DNA of 64,000 nucleotides. Origin: Elusimicrobiota bacterium (GTDB taxonomy: Bacteria; Elusimicrobiota; Elusimicrobia; UBA1565; UBA9628). The position numbers and the translations under genes are program-made. This document shows, in pieces, positions 1 through 9,201 of the stretch. The stretch lies in assembly GCA_003452935.1 (NCBI GenBank), contig DMMY01000030.1, forward strand, positions 61,798 through 125,797, written 5' to 3'. The stretch's first letter is position 1, and each line of letters begins with the position of its first letter. The notes beneath the pieces are model-generated. The model worked only from the letters and a program-made list of their open reading frames with translations, did not search any database and was not told where the DNA came from.

Positions 1-3000
1 AAGATATTCTTGATAAGGGCTTTGGCCGGGTCCGCGATGAACTTACCCAACTGCACCTTGGTCTTGGGCTTGTCGAAGCTGCCGGTCACCTTGATGTCCA
101 TGGGCGCGACATTGGCCACCTGCGCGGTCACGAGCAGATCGAGTTTCTCGGTCGGCAGGTCGATGGCGCCTGCCGCGCTGACCTGGGCCGCGTCGCTGTA
201 GAGGTGGCTGTCCCTGAGCGTCATGAGCCCCTTGGCAAAAGCATAGTCCCCCGAGATCTCAGTGAAGGCGATATTGTTGAAGTCCGGGAAGATGCGTATC
301 CCGCCGATGCCGCCGATCTTCTGGATGACCATGAAAGGCAGGGTCAGGACCTTGACGATGACGGACTGAGTGGCCATCTTGCCGATGTTGCTGAAATTGC
401 CGCCGGCCACCAGGAGCTTGGCCCAACCGTCCAGGGCCTTGAGCTCGGGCGTGATGCCCTCGAGTTCCCAGGAAAGGCGCACGTCCTTGGCCGCCATGTT
501 GGGGTGCATGAGCGCGCCGACCGTGAACTTTCCCTTGGTCGCGAGGGGAGGCGCAGGCTTGCCTGGAGCGGCGGCCTTGGCCGGGGCAGCCTCCTTTTTG
601 GCGGCCAGGGCCGCCTTGGCAGCCAGGTATTTGCCCAAGTCGAAGCGATCCAGGCTGGCTTCCACGTCGACAAACGGTTCCGTCCGATAATTTTTCAGAG
701 TCAAATCCATGTTCAAGGCGCCGTCGGCGACCTTGCCGGACAGGTTAGGCACGTCGATGCGCCTTTCATCGAAGGAAGCCGTGCCCGTGAAATCCGCCAG
801 GGTCAGGCCGGACACGGTCGCGCCCAGGCCTTGGAACTTGAGCTTTCCGGAGAGCACGGGCTTGGAGACCGGCCCCGAGACGCCGAGGGCGAAGAAACCG
901 CCTCCGGAAAGTTTGAGGTCCCGGGTTTCGGGGGTCATGGCCGTAAGCTCATTAAGGACGAAGGAGCGGCATTTGAGCATCAAGTCCACGTTCGGCGCCG
1001 CGCCGCGCAATCCCTTGACCGGGCCCGAGACCTCCAAATCGTTCTTGCCCAGGATCACGCGCAGTCTCTTGAAATTGACGGCGTCCAAGCCGCCTGCCGC
1101 ATCCACATCCAGCCTGATCGCCGGAATCTCCAGGCCGGCGGGAACTTGGGCGAAGGGCAGGTCCGCGGACTTAAAAGCGGGAAGGTCGAACTTGGCCTGG
1201 GCCTCGATGTCCGGCTCCGGCTTGCCGGCCAGCGCGCCCTTGATCACCCCCTTCGCGCTCGCCTCGCCGGCCTTGGTCTTGAGATTAAGGGACTCCAGCA
1301 CCACGTCCGCGCCGCCGCAGCGCAGCGATGCGTCCAAGACCGCGGCCGGGATGACAAGGCCGGCCGGGAGCTTGGCGAAAGGCACGTCCGAGGCTTTCAT
1401 CTGCGGAGATTCTATGCGGGCCTTGGCCTTGAAGTCGACCGGCTGAGGCTTGCCGGAGAGCAGGTCGCGAAGGGTGCCGGAGGCCTCGACCTGGGCCGCG
1501 GCGGTTTTCAGGCGCAGGCTCGTCAGGGTCATATCCCAGGAGCGCAGGCTGAAATCCGCGTCCACGATGGAGGCGGGGATGATCAGCCCGGCCGGAAGCT
1601 TGGCGCCGGGGATATCCTCGCCTTTGAGTTGAGGAATATCCAGATGCGCCTTGGCTTTCAAATCCCGGGGGGCGGGCTTGCCCATCAAGTCGCGGACGGT
1701 TCCCGACAGCTCCACCCGGGAGTCTCCGGTCTGCACGCGCAAAACCGAGATCGCGGCGTCCCAGCCCTGCAAGGAGAATTCCGCATCCGCGGTCGCGGCC
1801 GGCACGACCAACCCTTCCGGGAGCTTGAGCCACGGCGCGGAGGAAGACTTGAACCTCGGCAGGTCGAGGCGGACCTTGGCCTTGAGATCCTTGGGCCGAG
1901 GCTCGGGGCCGAGCAGGTCAGCCAGGGTCCCCGAGGCCTCCACCTGGGCCATGGCGGTCTTGATCTTGAGGAAGTCGAAGTCGGCGTCCCAGGGCTTGAG
2001 GCGCAGCTGCGCGTCCACCTCGGCCTGGGGAATGACAAGCCCGGCCGGGAGCTTGACCATGGGCACGTCCGAGCCTGCGGTCTGCGGGATATCGAGGCGC
2101 ACGAGAATTTTCAAGTCCGGTTCGGGCTTGCCGGAAAACACCCGGCTCAACTTGCCGGACATTTCCAGCTTGCCCAGCCTGGCCGCGGCTTTGACGTCTG
2201 CAAGCCCCAGGACGTTTCCGGCCAACTTGAATCGGCCTTCGACGCTGGCCTGCGGCACGATCACTCCCTTGGGCAGACTCACCGGCACGAATTCCGAAAG
2301 CCGCAGGGAGGCCGGGTCAAAGCCCGGGGTCCGCAGCTTGAGCGCCAGTTCGCCGGCAGCCGCCGGCGGCGCCCCCGTGCTCGTGACGACGCCCTTGGCT
2401 TCCACGGAGAGGATATCGGAGCCGGCCTGCCTCAGGTCAACCGCCACGTCCAGTTCGGGAGCGGCCAGGTTATGGATCTTGCCGGAAACACGCAGTTCCC
2501 TTCCCGACTCCTCCAGCCGCAGCTGTTTGATGGCCGCGGACATCCGCCGCACATCGCCGCCCCCGATATCCGCCTTGCCTGAAAACGAGACCGCGACATT
2601 GACCGGCTTGCCGGCCAGGCGCCCCTGCGCCGTCAGTTGGAAATCGGACGAAAAGGGGCCGTCCATGCGAAAATCCGAGACCTTGGCGCTCGGGACTCCG
2701 ACTTTCCATGCGTCGCCCGTCTTGAGGTCGCGATATGAAAGCTGGGCGTTGCGCAGCGAGGCCTTGCTGATGGAAAGGCTCAGGCTCTTTTCCGGAGGCG
2801 CGGCCGGGGTCCGGGCCGCGGCGGTCGAGCCGGAAAGGTCCGAGAAGTTGAAGCTCCCGTCCGCGCGGCGGACCACGGACAACTTGAGGCCGTCGACGGC
2901 AACCTTGTCCAATTCGACTTGACGCCGCAGCAGCGGCATGAGGCGCAAGCGCAACGCGAACGAGCCGGCCTCCGCGAAACGTCCGGCTTTGAAGTCCGGA

Positions 3001-3242
3001 TACTCGGAAATGGCAATATCCTCGACAACCAGGCCATGCACCACTCCGATCGAAATCCGGCCCGTGCTGACCTCGCGATGCAGGATTTTCTTGGCCTCGG
3101 CGAGCACGATCTGGCGCAGCCGCTCCGGGGGCAGATAGCGCTTGAGCGCCCAGGTGCCAAGGGCCGCCGCGATCAAAACCAACGCGGCCGCGATTCCAGC
3201 GGCTTTAGCAAGTCTTAAAAGGAGGGAGCGTCCGTTTATCAT
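1..3242 (-). CDS. AsmA-like envelope protein, C-terminus cut by window edge
   Basis: The minus-strand frame is open from the ATG at 3242 to the left edge. The N-terminus (MINGRSLLLRLAK) leads into one hydrophobic anchor at about residues 10-30. A long beta-rich periplasmic region follows, with the AsmA style of short beta repeats and phrases such as ISIGVVHGLVVEDIAISEYP near the N-terminus. Six tandem copies of a 75-76 residue unit occupy about residues 323-774. The later part has an Ala/Lys/Pro-rich linker and then an AsmA_2/DUF748-like region. AsmA/TamB-class proteins bridge the inner and outer membranes and are linked to phospholipid transport or outer-membrane assembly; that role here is inferred from family only. 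The start is supported by a -10 box 10 nt upstream; no Shine-Dalgarno sequence is visible. The gene is divergent from the HtrA-like protease. Confidence 0.8.
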   Translation of the reverse strand, partial: MINGRSLLLRLAKAAGIAAALVLIAAALGTWALKRYLPPERLRQIVLAEAKKILHREVSTGRISIGVVHGLVVEDIAISEYPDFKAGRFAEAGSFALRLRLMPLLRRQVELDKVAVDGLKLSVVRRADGSFNFSDLSGSTAAARTPAAPPEKSLSLSISKASLRNAQLSYRDLKTGDAWKVGVPSAKVSDFRMDGPFSSDFQLTAQGRLAGKPVNVAVSFSGKADIGGGDVRRMSAAIKQLRLEESGRELRVSGKIHNLAAPELDVAVDLRQAGSDILSVEAKGVVTSTGAPPAAAGELALKLRTPGFDPASLRLSEFVPVSLPKGVIVPQASVEGRFKLAGNVLGLADVKAAARLGKLEMSGKLSRVFSGKPEPDLKILVRLDIPQTAGSDVPMVKLPAGLVIPQAEVDAQLRLKPWDADFDFLKIKTAMAQVEASGTLADLLGPEPRPKDLKAKVRLDLPRFKSSSAPWLKLPEGLVVPAATADAEFSLQGWDAAISVLRVQTGDSRVELSGTVRDLMGKPAPRDLKAKAHLDIPQLKGEDIPGAKLPAGLIIPASIVDADFSLRSWDMTLTSLRLKTAAAQVEASGTLRDLLSGKPQPVDFKAKARIESPQMKASDVPFAKLPAGLVIPAAVLDASLRCGGADVVLESLNLKTKAGEASAKGVIKGALAGKPEPDIEAQAKFDLPAFKSADLPFAQVPAGLEIPAIRLDVDAAGGLDAVNFKRLRVILGKNDLEVSGPVKGLRGAAPNVDLMLKCRSFVLNELTAMTPETRDLKLSGGGFFALGVSGPVSKPVLSGKLKFQGLGATVSGLTLADFTGTASFDERRIDVPNLSGKVADGALNMDLTLKNYRTEPFVDVEASLDRFDLGKYLAAKAALAAKKEAAPAKAAAPGKPAPPLATKGKFTVGALMHPNMAAKDVRLSWELEGITPELKALDGWAKLLVAGGNFSNIGKMATQSVIVKVLTLPFMVIQKIGGIGGIRIFPDFNNIAFTEISGDYAFAKGLMTLRDSHLYSDAAQVSAAGAIDLPTEKLDLLVTAQVANVAPMDIKVTGSFDKPKTKVQLGKFIADPAKALIKNI
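921..2276 (-). repeat. Six in-frame tandem repeats inside the AsmA-like gene
   Basis: Units begin at 2276, 2051, 1823, 1598, 1370 and 1145, so the spacing is 225, 228, 225, 228, 225 bp (75 or 76 codons). Each starts with a variant of LPAGLVIP, then a DA/WD segment, a VExSGTLxDLL segment, KPxPxDLKAK and a closing DxPxxK. Units 2-4 are the most alike and the outer ones have diverged, which suggests old internal duplication. Confidence 0.85.
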
Positions 3243-3252
3243 AGCGGGGGTG

Positions 3253-3279
3253 ATTATACCAAACGAGCCTCAAAGTCAA
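3253..3279 (-). promoter_or_regulatory. Promoter of the AsmA-like gene
   Basis: On the minus strand a perfect TATAAT (3258-3253) lies 15 nt downstream of TTGACT (3279-3274). A one-base shift gives TTTGAC with a 16-nt spacer. The -10 box is only 10 nt from the ATG, so the transcript would have almost no leader. Confidence 0.65.
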
Positions 3280-3312
3280 AAACAAAACACGGCGACGACT
3301 CCCCAACGCAAT

Positions 3313-3363
3313 GGCAGGCCCCCTCAAGGGGGCCTGCCAGGTTCTGCGCCGAAGGCGCAGAAC
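3313..3363. other. Two tandem perfect hairpins between divergent genes
   Basis: The first hairpin (3313-3338) has an 11-bp G+C-rich stem, GGCAGGCCCCC, with a TCAA loop. The second (3341-3363) has a 10-bp stem, GTTCTGCGCC, with a GAA loop. Neither has a U-tract, and both lie between two divergent promoters, so ordinary termination is unlikely. A similar pair is at 46906-46960. Confidence 0.7.
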
Positions 3364-3390
3364 TCCTCTTCTTGGCTCACCGCCCCGCCA

Positions 3391-3396
3391 TATGAT
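3391..3396 (+). promoter_or_regulatory. -10 box of the HtrA-like gene
   Basis: TATGAT lies 11 nt before the ATG at 3408. There is no Shine-Dalgarno sequence and no good -35 hexamer. Confidence 0.4.
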
Positions 3397-3407
3397 AAAG
3401 TCAAAGA

Positions 3408-5426
3408 ATGAAAACAACACCGTTTCTTCGGACTTTACTCTGCCTGACCTTGGCTGCGGGCCTTGCAGAAGCCGCGCCCGCCAAAAAAAACCAGCCCCAA
3501 CCGGTCAAGGGCTCCGGCATTTCGCGGCTGGTCTCGCGCGTCTCCAATTACCTTAATGCCGAGCCCGTGCGCAAGGCCCAGGTCAGCGCGGCCGTGCTCG
3601 CGGTGCGAGGCGGCATACCCACGGATCAGGGCGAGAATCTCGACCAACGGCTTCTCGACAGAGCCGCGCAGCTGCGCCAGCGGCTCCTTTCCAGCCCCAA
3701 CCCGGAGTTCGAAAAGTCCCTTCGGGAAGTCTACGGCGCCTTGGCCGTGTCCCAATGGGTCCAGGCCATGGAATCGAACAAGAAACCCAACCTCGCGGCG
3801 GATATCCGATCCAGCCTCAAGGAATGGTCCGCCGACATGCCAAAGGACCTGCGGACTCTTTTGGCCGGATCGAGCGAGAAGCTCACCGACAAGGAACTGG
3901 TAGCCTCGGGCTGGGGAAAGTACTGCCGGGAATTGACCCCCCCATTGCCGGGAGATGAGCCGCAGGCCGCAGGCCTCATGCCTCATCCGGACACGGCGAA
4001 GCTTGATGAACTGCTCAAAAGCCTGCAGAACAGCTGGAGCCAGAAGGTTCTGCCCGAGCAGGAGGCGGCTCAAGCGCATTTCCTGGCCGGCCAGGTTTAC
4101 GCGCAGTTGACGCTCGCCCAATACGAGGGGATCAAGGAACCCTCCCGCCCAGAGACGGGACAGACACCGGCCGCAGGGAACTCCGTCCGGCCGGCCGGTC
4201 AGGCTCCCGCCGCGCAAGCCGCCGCTCCCGCGCCCGAGCCGGATCTGGCCCCGGCCGTGGAATTCAGTCCCAGGAACGTCTACGCCAAAGCCGCGCCCGC
4301 GGTCGTTCTCATCCTCTGCGCAAGTCCGGAGGGCTCGGGAGAGCTCGGCAGCGGCAGCCTGCTCGATTCCTCGGGCCGCATCCTGACCAACGCCCATGTC
4401 GTTATCCGCGATTCCACGCGCCAGCCATGGCCCGTGGTGAGGGTCTATTTCAAGCCTCAAAAAATGACAGGCGACCCAAAGAAGGATCTCATCGACCCCG
4501 TTGAAGCCGACGTCCTGGCCTGGGACAACTCCCTGGATTTAGCCCTGATCAAGGTCAAGCAAGCGCCCGCCCGCTACGCGACCCTTTCCCTGGGCGACCC
4601 CGACCAAGTCGTGGTCGGCGACCGCGTCGCCGCCATCGGGCACCCCGAGCAAGGCGGGCTTTGGACCCTGACCACCGGCGTGGTCAGCACGGTCGTGGCG
4701 TCTCTGGGCGGGGTCAAGGGCAAGACGGGCTTCCAGACCGACGCCTCGATCAACCGGGGCAATTCCGGCGGCCCCCTGGTGGACGCCTCCGGCCACATCG
4801 TGGGGGTCAACACCCTGATGTCGCGCAAGGCCGCCGACGGCCTCGCCATAACGGGAGTCAACTACGCGGTCCGCGCCGACGTGGCCAAGGCCTGGCTCGA
4901 GGAAAAGATCGGCCTGCGATTAGCCTATGCGCAAACGGCGGCGGCGACGCCTCAGCCGGCGCAAACGCAAACCGTTTCCGCTGAGCCCGCTAGGGCTGCC
5001 GTCGAGAACGCGCCCGCCGCCCATCCCGCGGCGCCGGCCTCAGGAAAAGCCGTCCGGCCGGTGCCTGCGGAACTTCCGATGCCGCAGGCGCAGGCCGTCA
5101 GCGCGGCGGCCGCAAAACCCGCGCAGCCAGCCGCGCCGGCAAGACAACCGATCTCGATCGAACCTCCTCGCGCCGGCCGCGCCGGCCTTCCCGAGCCGCC
5201 CGCCGCCATGCGCAACGATATCAGACCGCCGGCTGCCGTCCGGCCCGCGTCCGTCCAACCGTCCGCAGCCGCGGCGCGCGCCCCGGCCGCCGCCTCCAAG
5301 CGCGAGACCGTCACGGAAAGCAGGCCGTACGACCGGGACCAGCTCATCGCCGAGGAAATCCGCGAGATGGAGGATATGGAGAAAGAAATGCACGAAGAAG
5401 TCATCAAGCGCGCGCGGAAACCCTGA
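3408..5426 (+). CDS. Exported trypsin-like (HtrA/DegP-type) serine protease
   Basis: A 672-aa protein with a signal peptide (about residues 1-23, ending AEA). A helical region of about 270 residues precedes a trypsin-fold protease domain at about 285-505. The catalytic triad is visible: His in TNAHVV (about 329), Asp in NSLDLALIK (about 376) and Ser in NRGNSGGPLV (about 452). No PDZ domain follows. The C-terminus is a long Pro/Ala-rich segment ending in a highly charged helix (about 635-672). DegP-class proteases usually carry one or two PDZ domains, so this is an atypical layout, probably a periplasmic or surface protease. The stop is 2 nt before the next ATG, so it is co-transcribed with the NlpC/P60 gene. 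Confidence 0.85.
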   Translation: MKTTPFLRTLLCLTLAAGLAEAAPAKKNQPQPVKGSGISRLVSRVSNYLNAEPVRKAQVSAAVLAVRGGIPTDQGENLDQRLLDRAAQLRQRLLSSPNPEFEKSLREVYGALAVSQWVQAMESNKKPNLAADIRSSLKEWSADMPKDLRTLLAGSSEKLTDKELVASGWGKYCRELTPPLPGDEPQAAGLMPHPDTAKLDELLKSLQNSWSQKVLPEQEAAQAHFLAGQVYAQLTLAQYEGIKEPSRPETGQTPAAGNSVRPAGQAPAAQAAAPAPEPDLAPAVEFSPRNVYAKAAPAVVLILCASPEGSGELGSGSLLDSSGRILTNAHVVIRDSTRQPWPVVRVYFKPQKMTGDPKKDLIDPVEADVLAWDNSLDLALIKVKQAPARYATLSLGDPDQVVVGDRVAAIGHPEQGGLWTLTTGVVSTVVASLGGVKGKTGFQTDASINRGNSGGPLVDASGHIVGVNTLMSRKAADGLAITGVNYAVRADVAKAWLEEKIGLRLAYAQTAAATPQPAQTQTVSAEPARAAVENAPAAHPAAPASGKAVRPVPAELPMPQAQAVSAAAAKPAQPAAPARQPISIEPPRAGRAGLPEPPAAMRNDIRPPAAVRPASVQPSAAAARAPAAASKRETVTESRPYDRDQLIAEEIREMEDMEKEMHEEVIKRARKP

Positions 5427-5428
5427 AC

Positions 5429-6805
5429 ATGACCGCGAGGACAATCTTCCTCCTAACGGCGCTGTCGACTCTGCTGGCCGCGGCTCCGGCGCAGGCCCAG
5501 CCGCGCCAGAGTCTCATGGAGTACGTATCGGCCAACATCGGCAAGGACAAGGCGCTCTCGACGACGGAGCAGGAACGGCTCATGGCCGCTATCCGCGATC
5601 GCTTCGCCAACTACGCCAACACCGTCGTCAGAAAAAACGACACGGCGGCGGCCGACGTGGTCATGCGCATGATCATCGAGGGCACGTTCGACGAGAACTC
5701 GCCGGAGCGCATCGCGGAGGTGTCCTTCGCGGCTTTCCAGGCCATCTCGCGCGGCGCGCCGGCGGACGTGGTCGAGGGCATCGCCCTTTACGGCTACCGC
5801 AAGAAAATCCCGGGCGAGCGCATCAGCATATGGTCCAATGGATACCGGGAATTGACCGATTTCAAGGTTCCTCCGGAAGTCGCCGCCGACTTGGTGCGCA
5901 ACGCCATGGAGCACGACTGGGACGACCAGACCTTCCGCCTGCTCAAACAAGGCCTCATTCAGGCGTCCAAGGAACGATTCAACCTGCGCGACTACGCGAC
6001 ATACGTCTTCGGCAACATGCTGACCAAAAAACAACGCCCCGGCGCCCTCTCCGCGACGGCCCTCGGTTATTTCCGAAAGATCGCCAAGACCAAAACGCCT
6101 CCGGAACTCCCCCCCTATGAGGGAGTGTTCTCGCGCAAGCCGACGGACAAACTGGTCTACGAGGCCAAGCCCCAGGAGCCGGCGCCCGCGGAACTTCCGA
6201 GGCCGGGCGGCGCTCCTCCGGCCTCGGAGTCCCAGCCTCCAGTCCAGGCCCAGATTACGGCCCCCCCACCCGAGCCTCAGCCGGCTCCCAGCGCGCCAAC
6301 GCCCATGCCGGAGCAAGCGCAGCCGACCCATTCAACCCCGGCCGTCCCACGAAGCTCCCCGAAGACCGCAAAATCAGAACCGGCCCCAAAGCGCGCCCTC
6401 ACCCCGAAGGAACTGGGGCTGGCCATGGCCACGCTTTGGCCCGGCCTGCAAGGCTCGGCGCGCTCCTATCTGGGCACGCCCTACGTTTGGGGAGGAGTCA
6501 CGCACAAGGGCATCGATTGCTCCGGCTTCACGCAAAACTCCTACGGCGAGAACAAAGTCGGCATTCCGCGAGTGAGCCGGCAGCAGTGGAAAACCGGCGA
6601 ACATATCGAATGGAACGATCTGCGCGAAGGCGACCTGGTTTTTTTCAACACCATGGGCGTGGGCGTTTCCCACGTGGGCATGGTGGTCAACGCCCAGGGT
6701 CCCAAGTTCATGCACGCCTCGTCCTCGCGCGGCGTGGTCCAGGACGAGCTGAGCAAAAAATACTACAAGACCCGCTACCTGGGCGCGCGCCGCATAGTGC
6801 CCTGA
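5429..6805 (+). CDS. Exported NlpC/P60 cysteine peptidase (peptidoglycan hydrolase)
   Basis: A 458-aa protein with a signal peptide (about residues 1-24, ending AQA). A helical N-terminal domain (about 25-225) and a Pro/Ala-rich linker (about 230-325) lead to a C40 peptidase domain at about 335-458. The catalytic Cys lies in GIDCSGFT, the His in VSHVGMVV and a third polar residue in FMHASS, matching the NlpC/P60 triad. The family cleaves D-Glu-to-diamino-acid bonds in cell-wall stem peptides. It begins 2 nt after the protease gene, which suggests joint work in the periplasm. Confidence 0.88.
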   Translation: MTARTIFLLTALSTLLAAAPAQAQPRQSLMEYVSANIGKDKALSTTEQERLMAAIRDRFANYANTVVRKNDTAAADVVMRMIIEGTFDENSPERIAEVSFAAFQAISRGAPADVVEGIALYGYRKKIPGERISIWSNGYRELTDFKVPPEVAADLVRNAMEHDWDDQTFRLLKQGLIQASKERFNLRDYATYVFGNMLTKKQRPGALSATALGYFRKIAKTKTPPELPPYEGVFSRKPTDKLVYEAKPQEPAPAELPRPGGAPPASESQPPVQAQITAPPPEPQPAPSAPTPMPEQAQPTHSTPAVPRSSPKTAKSEPAPKRALTPKELGLAMATLWPGLQGSARSYLGTPYVWGGVTHKGIDCSGFTQNSYGENKVGIPRVSRQQWKTGEHIEWNDLREGDLVFFNTMGVGVSHVGMVVNAQGPKFMHASSSRGVVQDELSKKYYKTRYLGARRIVP

Positions 6806-6827
6806 CTTGTCTCGGCAAACGAGCCCC

Positions 6828-8051
6828 TTAAGAGCTTGTCGGCCGCTGGGGCGCGGCGCCGACCGCCGGCAATAGCCACCAGCAGGCCAGGGTGCAGACC
6901 GAGCCGATGACAACAAGGACCGCGGCCGCGCCATAGGCCGGGTCCGGCGCGGCCCGCAACAAATCGCGCAGCGCGTCGTAAAGCCGGCCCCCGGCCGTAT
7001 TGGACGCCAGCGCCGCCAGATTAAAAACCGCCATATAGATGGCGAAGGCCGAGGCTTGCGCATGCGCGGGGCACGACTGGGCGGCCAAGTCCATCAAGGC
7101 CAGCCTGAACACGACCCCCAACACGCCGAAAATGACCGTGAGCACGCCGGCCGACACCGGTCCCACGTAGAAAAGATAGAGCAGGCTCGACGCCCCGGCC
7201 AGCAAGACTCCGGCGCGCAAAAATGCGGCGGTTCCCCAAAGCCGGACCTTCATGCCGAAAAAAGCCGCTCCCAGCACGCCGGCCACGCCGCCCAAGGTGC
7301 TCAAAACGCCGATGTAGAGCGGGCCCAGGCGCAAAGCCTCGCTTTGATAATAAAACTGCGCGGTGCCCAGGAATGGAGAAAAATTCCAAAGGAATATCAT
7401 CAGGCACAGGGCCCAAAATCTCCGGCCCGAAAGCAGCGTCAGCAAGCTGCGCAGTCCTTGCCGGGGAGAGGCGGGCGACGGCAGTTCTCGAACCCAGACG
7501 GCGGAACCGGCCACCAGGAGCGGAAAAACGGCCGCCAAGGCAAAGACCGCCCGCGGCCGGGCATGGCCGGAAAGCCAGCCGCCTCCCACGCCGGTCAGGA
7601 CCAAGGTCGCGTAAAGCGTGCCGATCTGCACGGCCTGATAGGTCCCGGTCTTGCCGCCGGCCTGGCCCAACTGCACCATGACCCCGTCGCAGACCGCGTC
7701 GCAAAACACGACGGAGAAATTGACCAGGATCAGCAGCGTCAGAAGCGCCGCGTAATTATGACGCGGCGTCCAGGCCAGGATCGCCCAGCACGAGGCGCCC
7801 AGGAGCGCGCCCAAGATCAGATGGGGCCGGCGCAGGCTGCCGCGGATCGGCGCCAGATCGCTCAATAGGCCGAAGATCGGCTTCAGAATGAACGGGAGAG
7901 TCATCCACCCCACGAACGCGGCGGTCTCTCCGGCGCTGAGCCGCAGTCCATCCTTGAGGAGGTAATTCACCGGCTCATAAACAATTCCGGCCATGCCCTG
8001 GGCGAAATAATTGACCGCGCAGAAAAGGTAGAGACGGTCGAATCGGGCCAT
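6828..8051 (-). CDS. MFS-type transporter, BT1 (folate/biopterin) family-like
   Basis: A 407-aa polytopic membrane protein with about 12 hydrophobic segments. The first loops carry features typical of BT1-family transporters: YFAQGMAGIVYEPVNYLLKD, then LPFILKPIFGLLSDLAPI. The loop after TM3 has the basic LRRPH seen in that family. BT1 proteins move folates, pterins or related compounds; the substrate here cannot be read from sequence. It is convergent with the NlpC/P60 gene, with 22 nt between stops. A plain MFS drug or sugar exporter is the alternative. Confidence 0.75.
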   Translation of the reverse strand: MARFDRLYLFCAVNYFAQGMAGIVYEPVNYLLKDGLRLSAGETAAFVGWMTLPFILKPIFGLLSDLAPIRGSLRRPHLILGALLGASCWAILAWTPRHNYAALLTLLILVNFSVVFCDAVCDGVMVQLGQAGGKTGTYQAVQIGTLYATLVLTGVGGGWLSGHARPRAVFALAAVFPLLVAGSAVWVRELPSPASPRQGLRSLLTLLSGRRFWALCLMIFLWNFSPFLGTAQFYYQSEALRLGPLYIGVLSTLGGVAGVLGAAFFGMKVRLWGTAAFLRAGVLLAGASSLLYLFYVGPVSAGVLTVIFGVLGVVFRLALMDLAAQSCPAHAQASAFAIYMAVFNLAALASNTAGGRLYDALRDLLRAAPDPAYGAAAVLVVIGSVCTLACWWLLPAVGAAPQRPTSS

Positions 8052-8086
8052 CGGGCCCCATTGTAGCAGTTTGGCCGAAATCTATG

Positions 8087-8092
8087 TAAAAT
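8087..8092 (+). promoter_or_regulatory. -10 box giving a predicted leaderless transcript
   Basis: TAAAAT ends 6 nt before the ATG at 8099, so transcription should begin at the start codon. There is no Shine-Dalgarno sequence. Confidence 0.5.
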
Positions 8093-8098
8093 GGGTCC

Positions 8099-8833
8099 AT
8101 GATCCGCATTCTCTTGACGCTGGTCCTATGGAGCTGGCAAACCGCAGCCGCCGAAGCCCCGCCTCAGCCCGCCGGGGAGGACTCCGCGGCGTCCGAGAAA
8201 GGCCCTGGGGAGGCCGTCCCGGCCGAGGAAGAAGACCCCTTCGCTCCAGCTTCCAAGAGAACCGCGGCTCCCGCAGCCGCTAAGACTCGCAATTCCAAGG
8301 CCGCCTCGGTCTCCGCATCCGACGCGCAGGAAGCGGAGGAAGCGCCCCCTTCCCAAGACGCGGCCTCCGGCCAGGAACCGGCCGCTGAGACGGCTCAGAC
8401 CGGCTATGAGGCCATCGAGGACGCGCGCGTCAATTTCGCCACGGTCGTGGAAACTTTCATCGCCAAACGCAGCGAGCGGGGGTATTGGATATTCGCGCAG
8501 GAGAAGAACGGCAAAGCCCTCAAGCTCAAGCTCGACTCCATACTCGAGCCGACGGTCCACGCGACCGGGGTCGGCCATTACGCGGGAGAGGTCATGCTGC
8601 GGGAACTCGGGAGCAACCGGCTCATCAAGGCCGATTTCCAGGTGGACCTCGCCTCGCCGCAATGGCAGGTGGAGGACATAAGCCTGCGCAGCGAAGAGAA
8701 ACCCGACGAGGCGGCGGCCAAGCCGGCCGCGCCCAAGACCGCTGAGAAGAAAAAGACTAAGGTTGAAGAGCCCTCCGCGCAACCGGCCGCCAAGCCTGCT
8801 GGACCGGGCGCAGACTCTCCCAAGAAAACCTAG
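8099..8833 (+). CDS. Secreted protein of unknown function
   Basis: A 244-aa protein with a signal peptide (about residues 1-18, ending AAA). A low-complexity Ala/Glu/Ser-rich stretch (about 20-100) precedes a compact predicted alpha/beta domain at about 102-205, starting EAIEDARVNFATVVETFIAK and ending near WQVEDISLRSEEK. A Lys/Ala/Pro-rich tail follows. I do not recognise the domain; its size and alternation of strands resemble small periplasmic folds. It stands alone, followed by a repeat-rich spacer. Confidence 0.7.
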   Translation: MIRILLTLVLWSWQTAAAEAPPQPAGEDSAASEKGPGEAVPAEEEDPFAPASKRTAAPAAAKTRNSKAASVSASDAQEAEEAPPSQDAASGQEPAAETAQTGYEAIEDARVNFATVVETFIAKRSERGYWIFAQEKNGKALKLKLDSILEPTVHATGVGHYAGEVMLRELGSNRLIKADFQVDLASPQWQVEDISLRSEEKPDEAAAKPAAPKTAEKKKTKVEEPSAQPAAKPAGPGADSPKKT

Positions 8834-8869
8834 CGCCTCAAAAAGCGCGTTGCGCAATGCCTTTATTGA

Positions 8870-8987
8870 GTTAACAGGCTGCTGATAAACCCCTGGACAC
8901 CATCTTGAGAGGGCCAATTAAAGCGATATGGTTCATCTATTCACCCATTCGACATTGACTTCAACCCTTTTTCAGCAGCCTGTTAAC
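8870..8987. repeat. MITE/REP-like inverted repeat in a 368-bp non-coding gap
   Basis: Arms GTTAACAGGCTGCTGA (8870-8885) and its exact reverse complement (8972-8987) enclose 86 nt. The arm resembles the widespread 'cagcagcctgtta' ends of non-autonomous elements. I see no gene in 8834-9201; apart from this element and the hairpin at 9038-9079 the gap looks empty. Confidence 0.65.
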
Positions 8988-9037
8988 CGGCTGCCGACAA
9001 ATCCTCATCTTTATCCAGCCAACATATCCTGGCAATT

Positions 9038-9079
9038 CCCTGTCAAAATGATGCGTGATAAGACATCAGTTTGACAGGG
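9038..9079. repeat. Palindromic hairpin element
   Basis: CCCTGTCAAAATGATG (9038-9053) pairs with CATCAGTTTGACAGGG (9064-9079): 15 of 16 positions match around a 10-nt loop. It lies 3' of tatC on that gene's strand but has no U-tract, so it may be a repeat or a weak terminator. Confidence 0.55.
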
Positions 9080-9201
9080 GTTGCAAAGGCAGCGCCCCTC
9101 CGCGACAGCGTCACAGCACAATCGCATCCGAAATCACAAAATCTCTCGACGACTCTTATGCGCATGAGCATGCGGCACAGAGCCAGTTGGCTGCGGAGAG
9201 G

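Noticed and set aside
204..2582. 792-codon open frame on the plus strand
   Set aside because: It is antisense to the AsmA-like gene, has no family features and exists because the repeat-rich high-G+C gene leaves the opposite frame open.
3313..3363. Rho-independent terminator for a left or right gene
   Set aside because: Both neighbouring genes start here and run outward, and neither hairpin has a U-tract.
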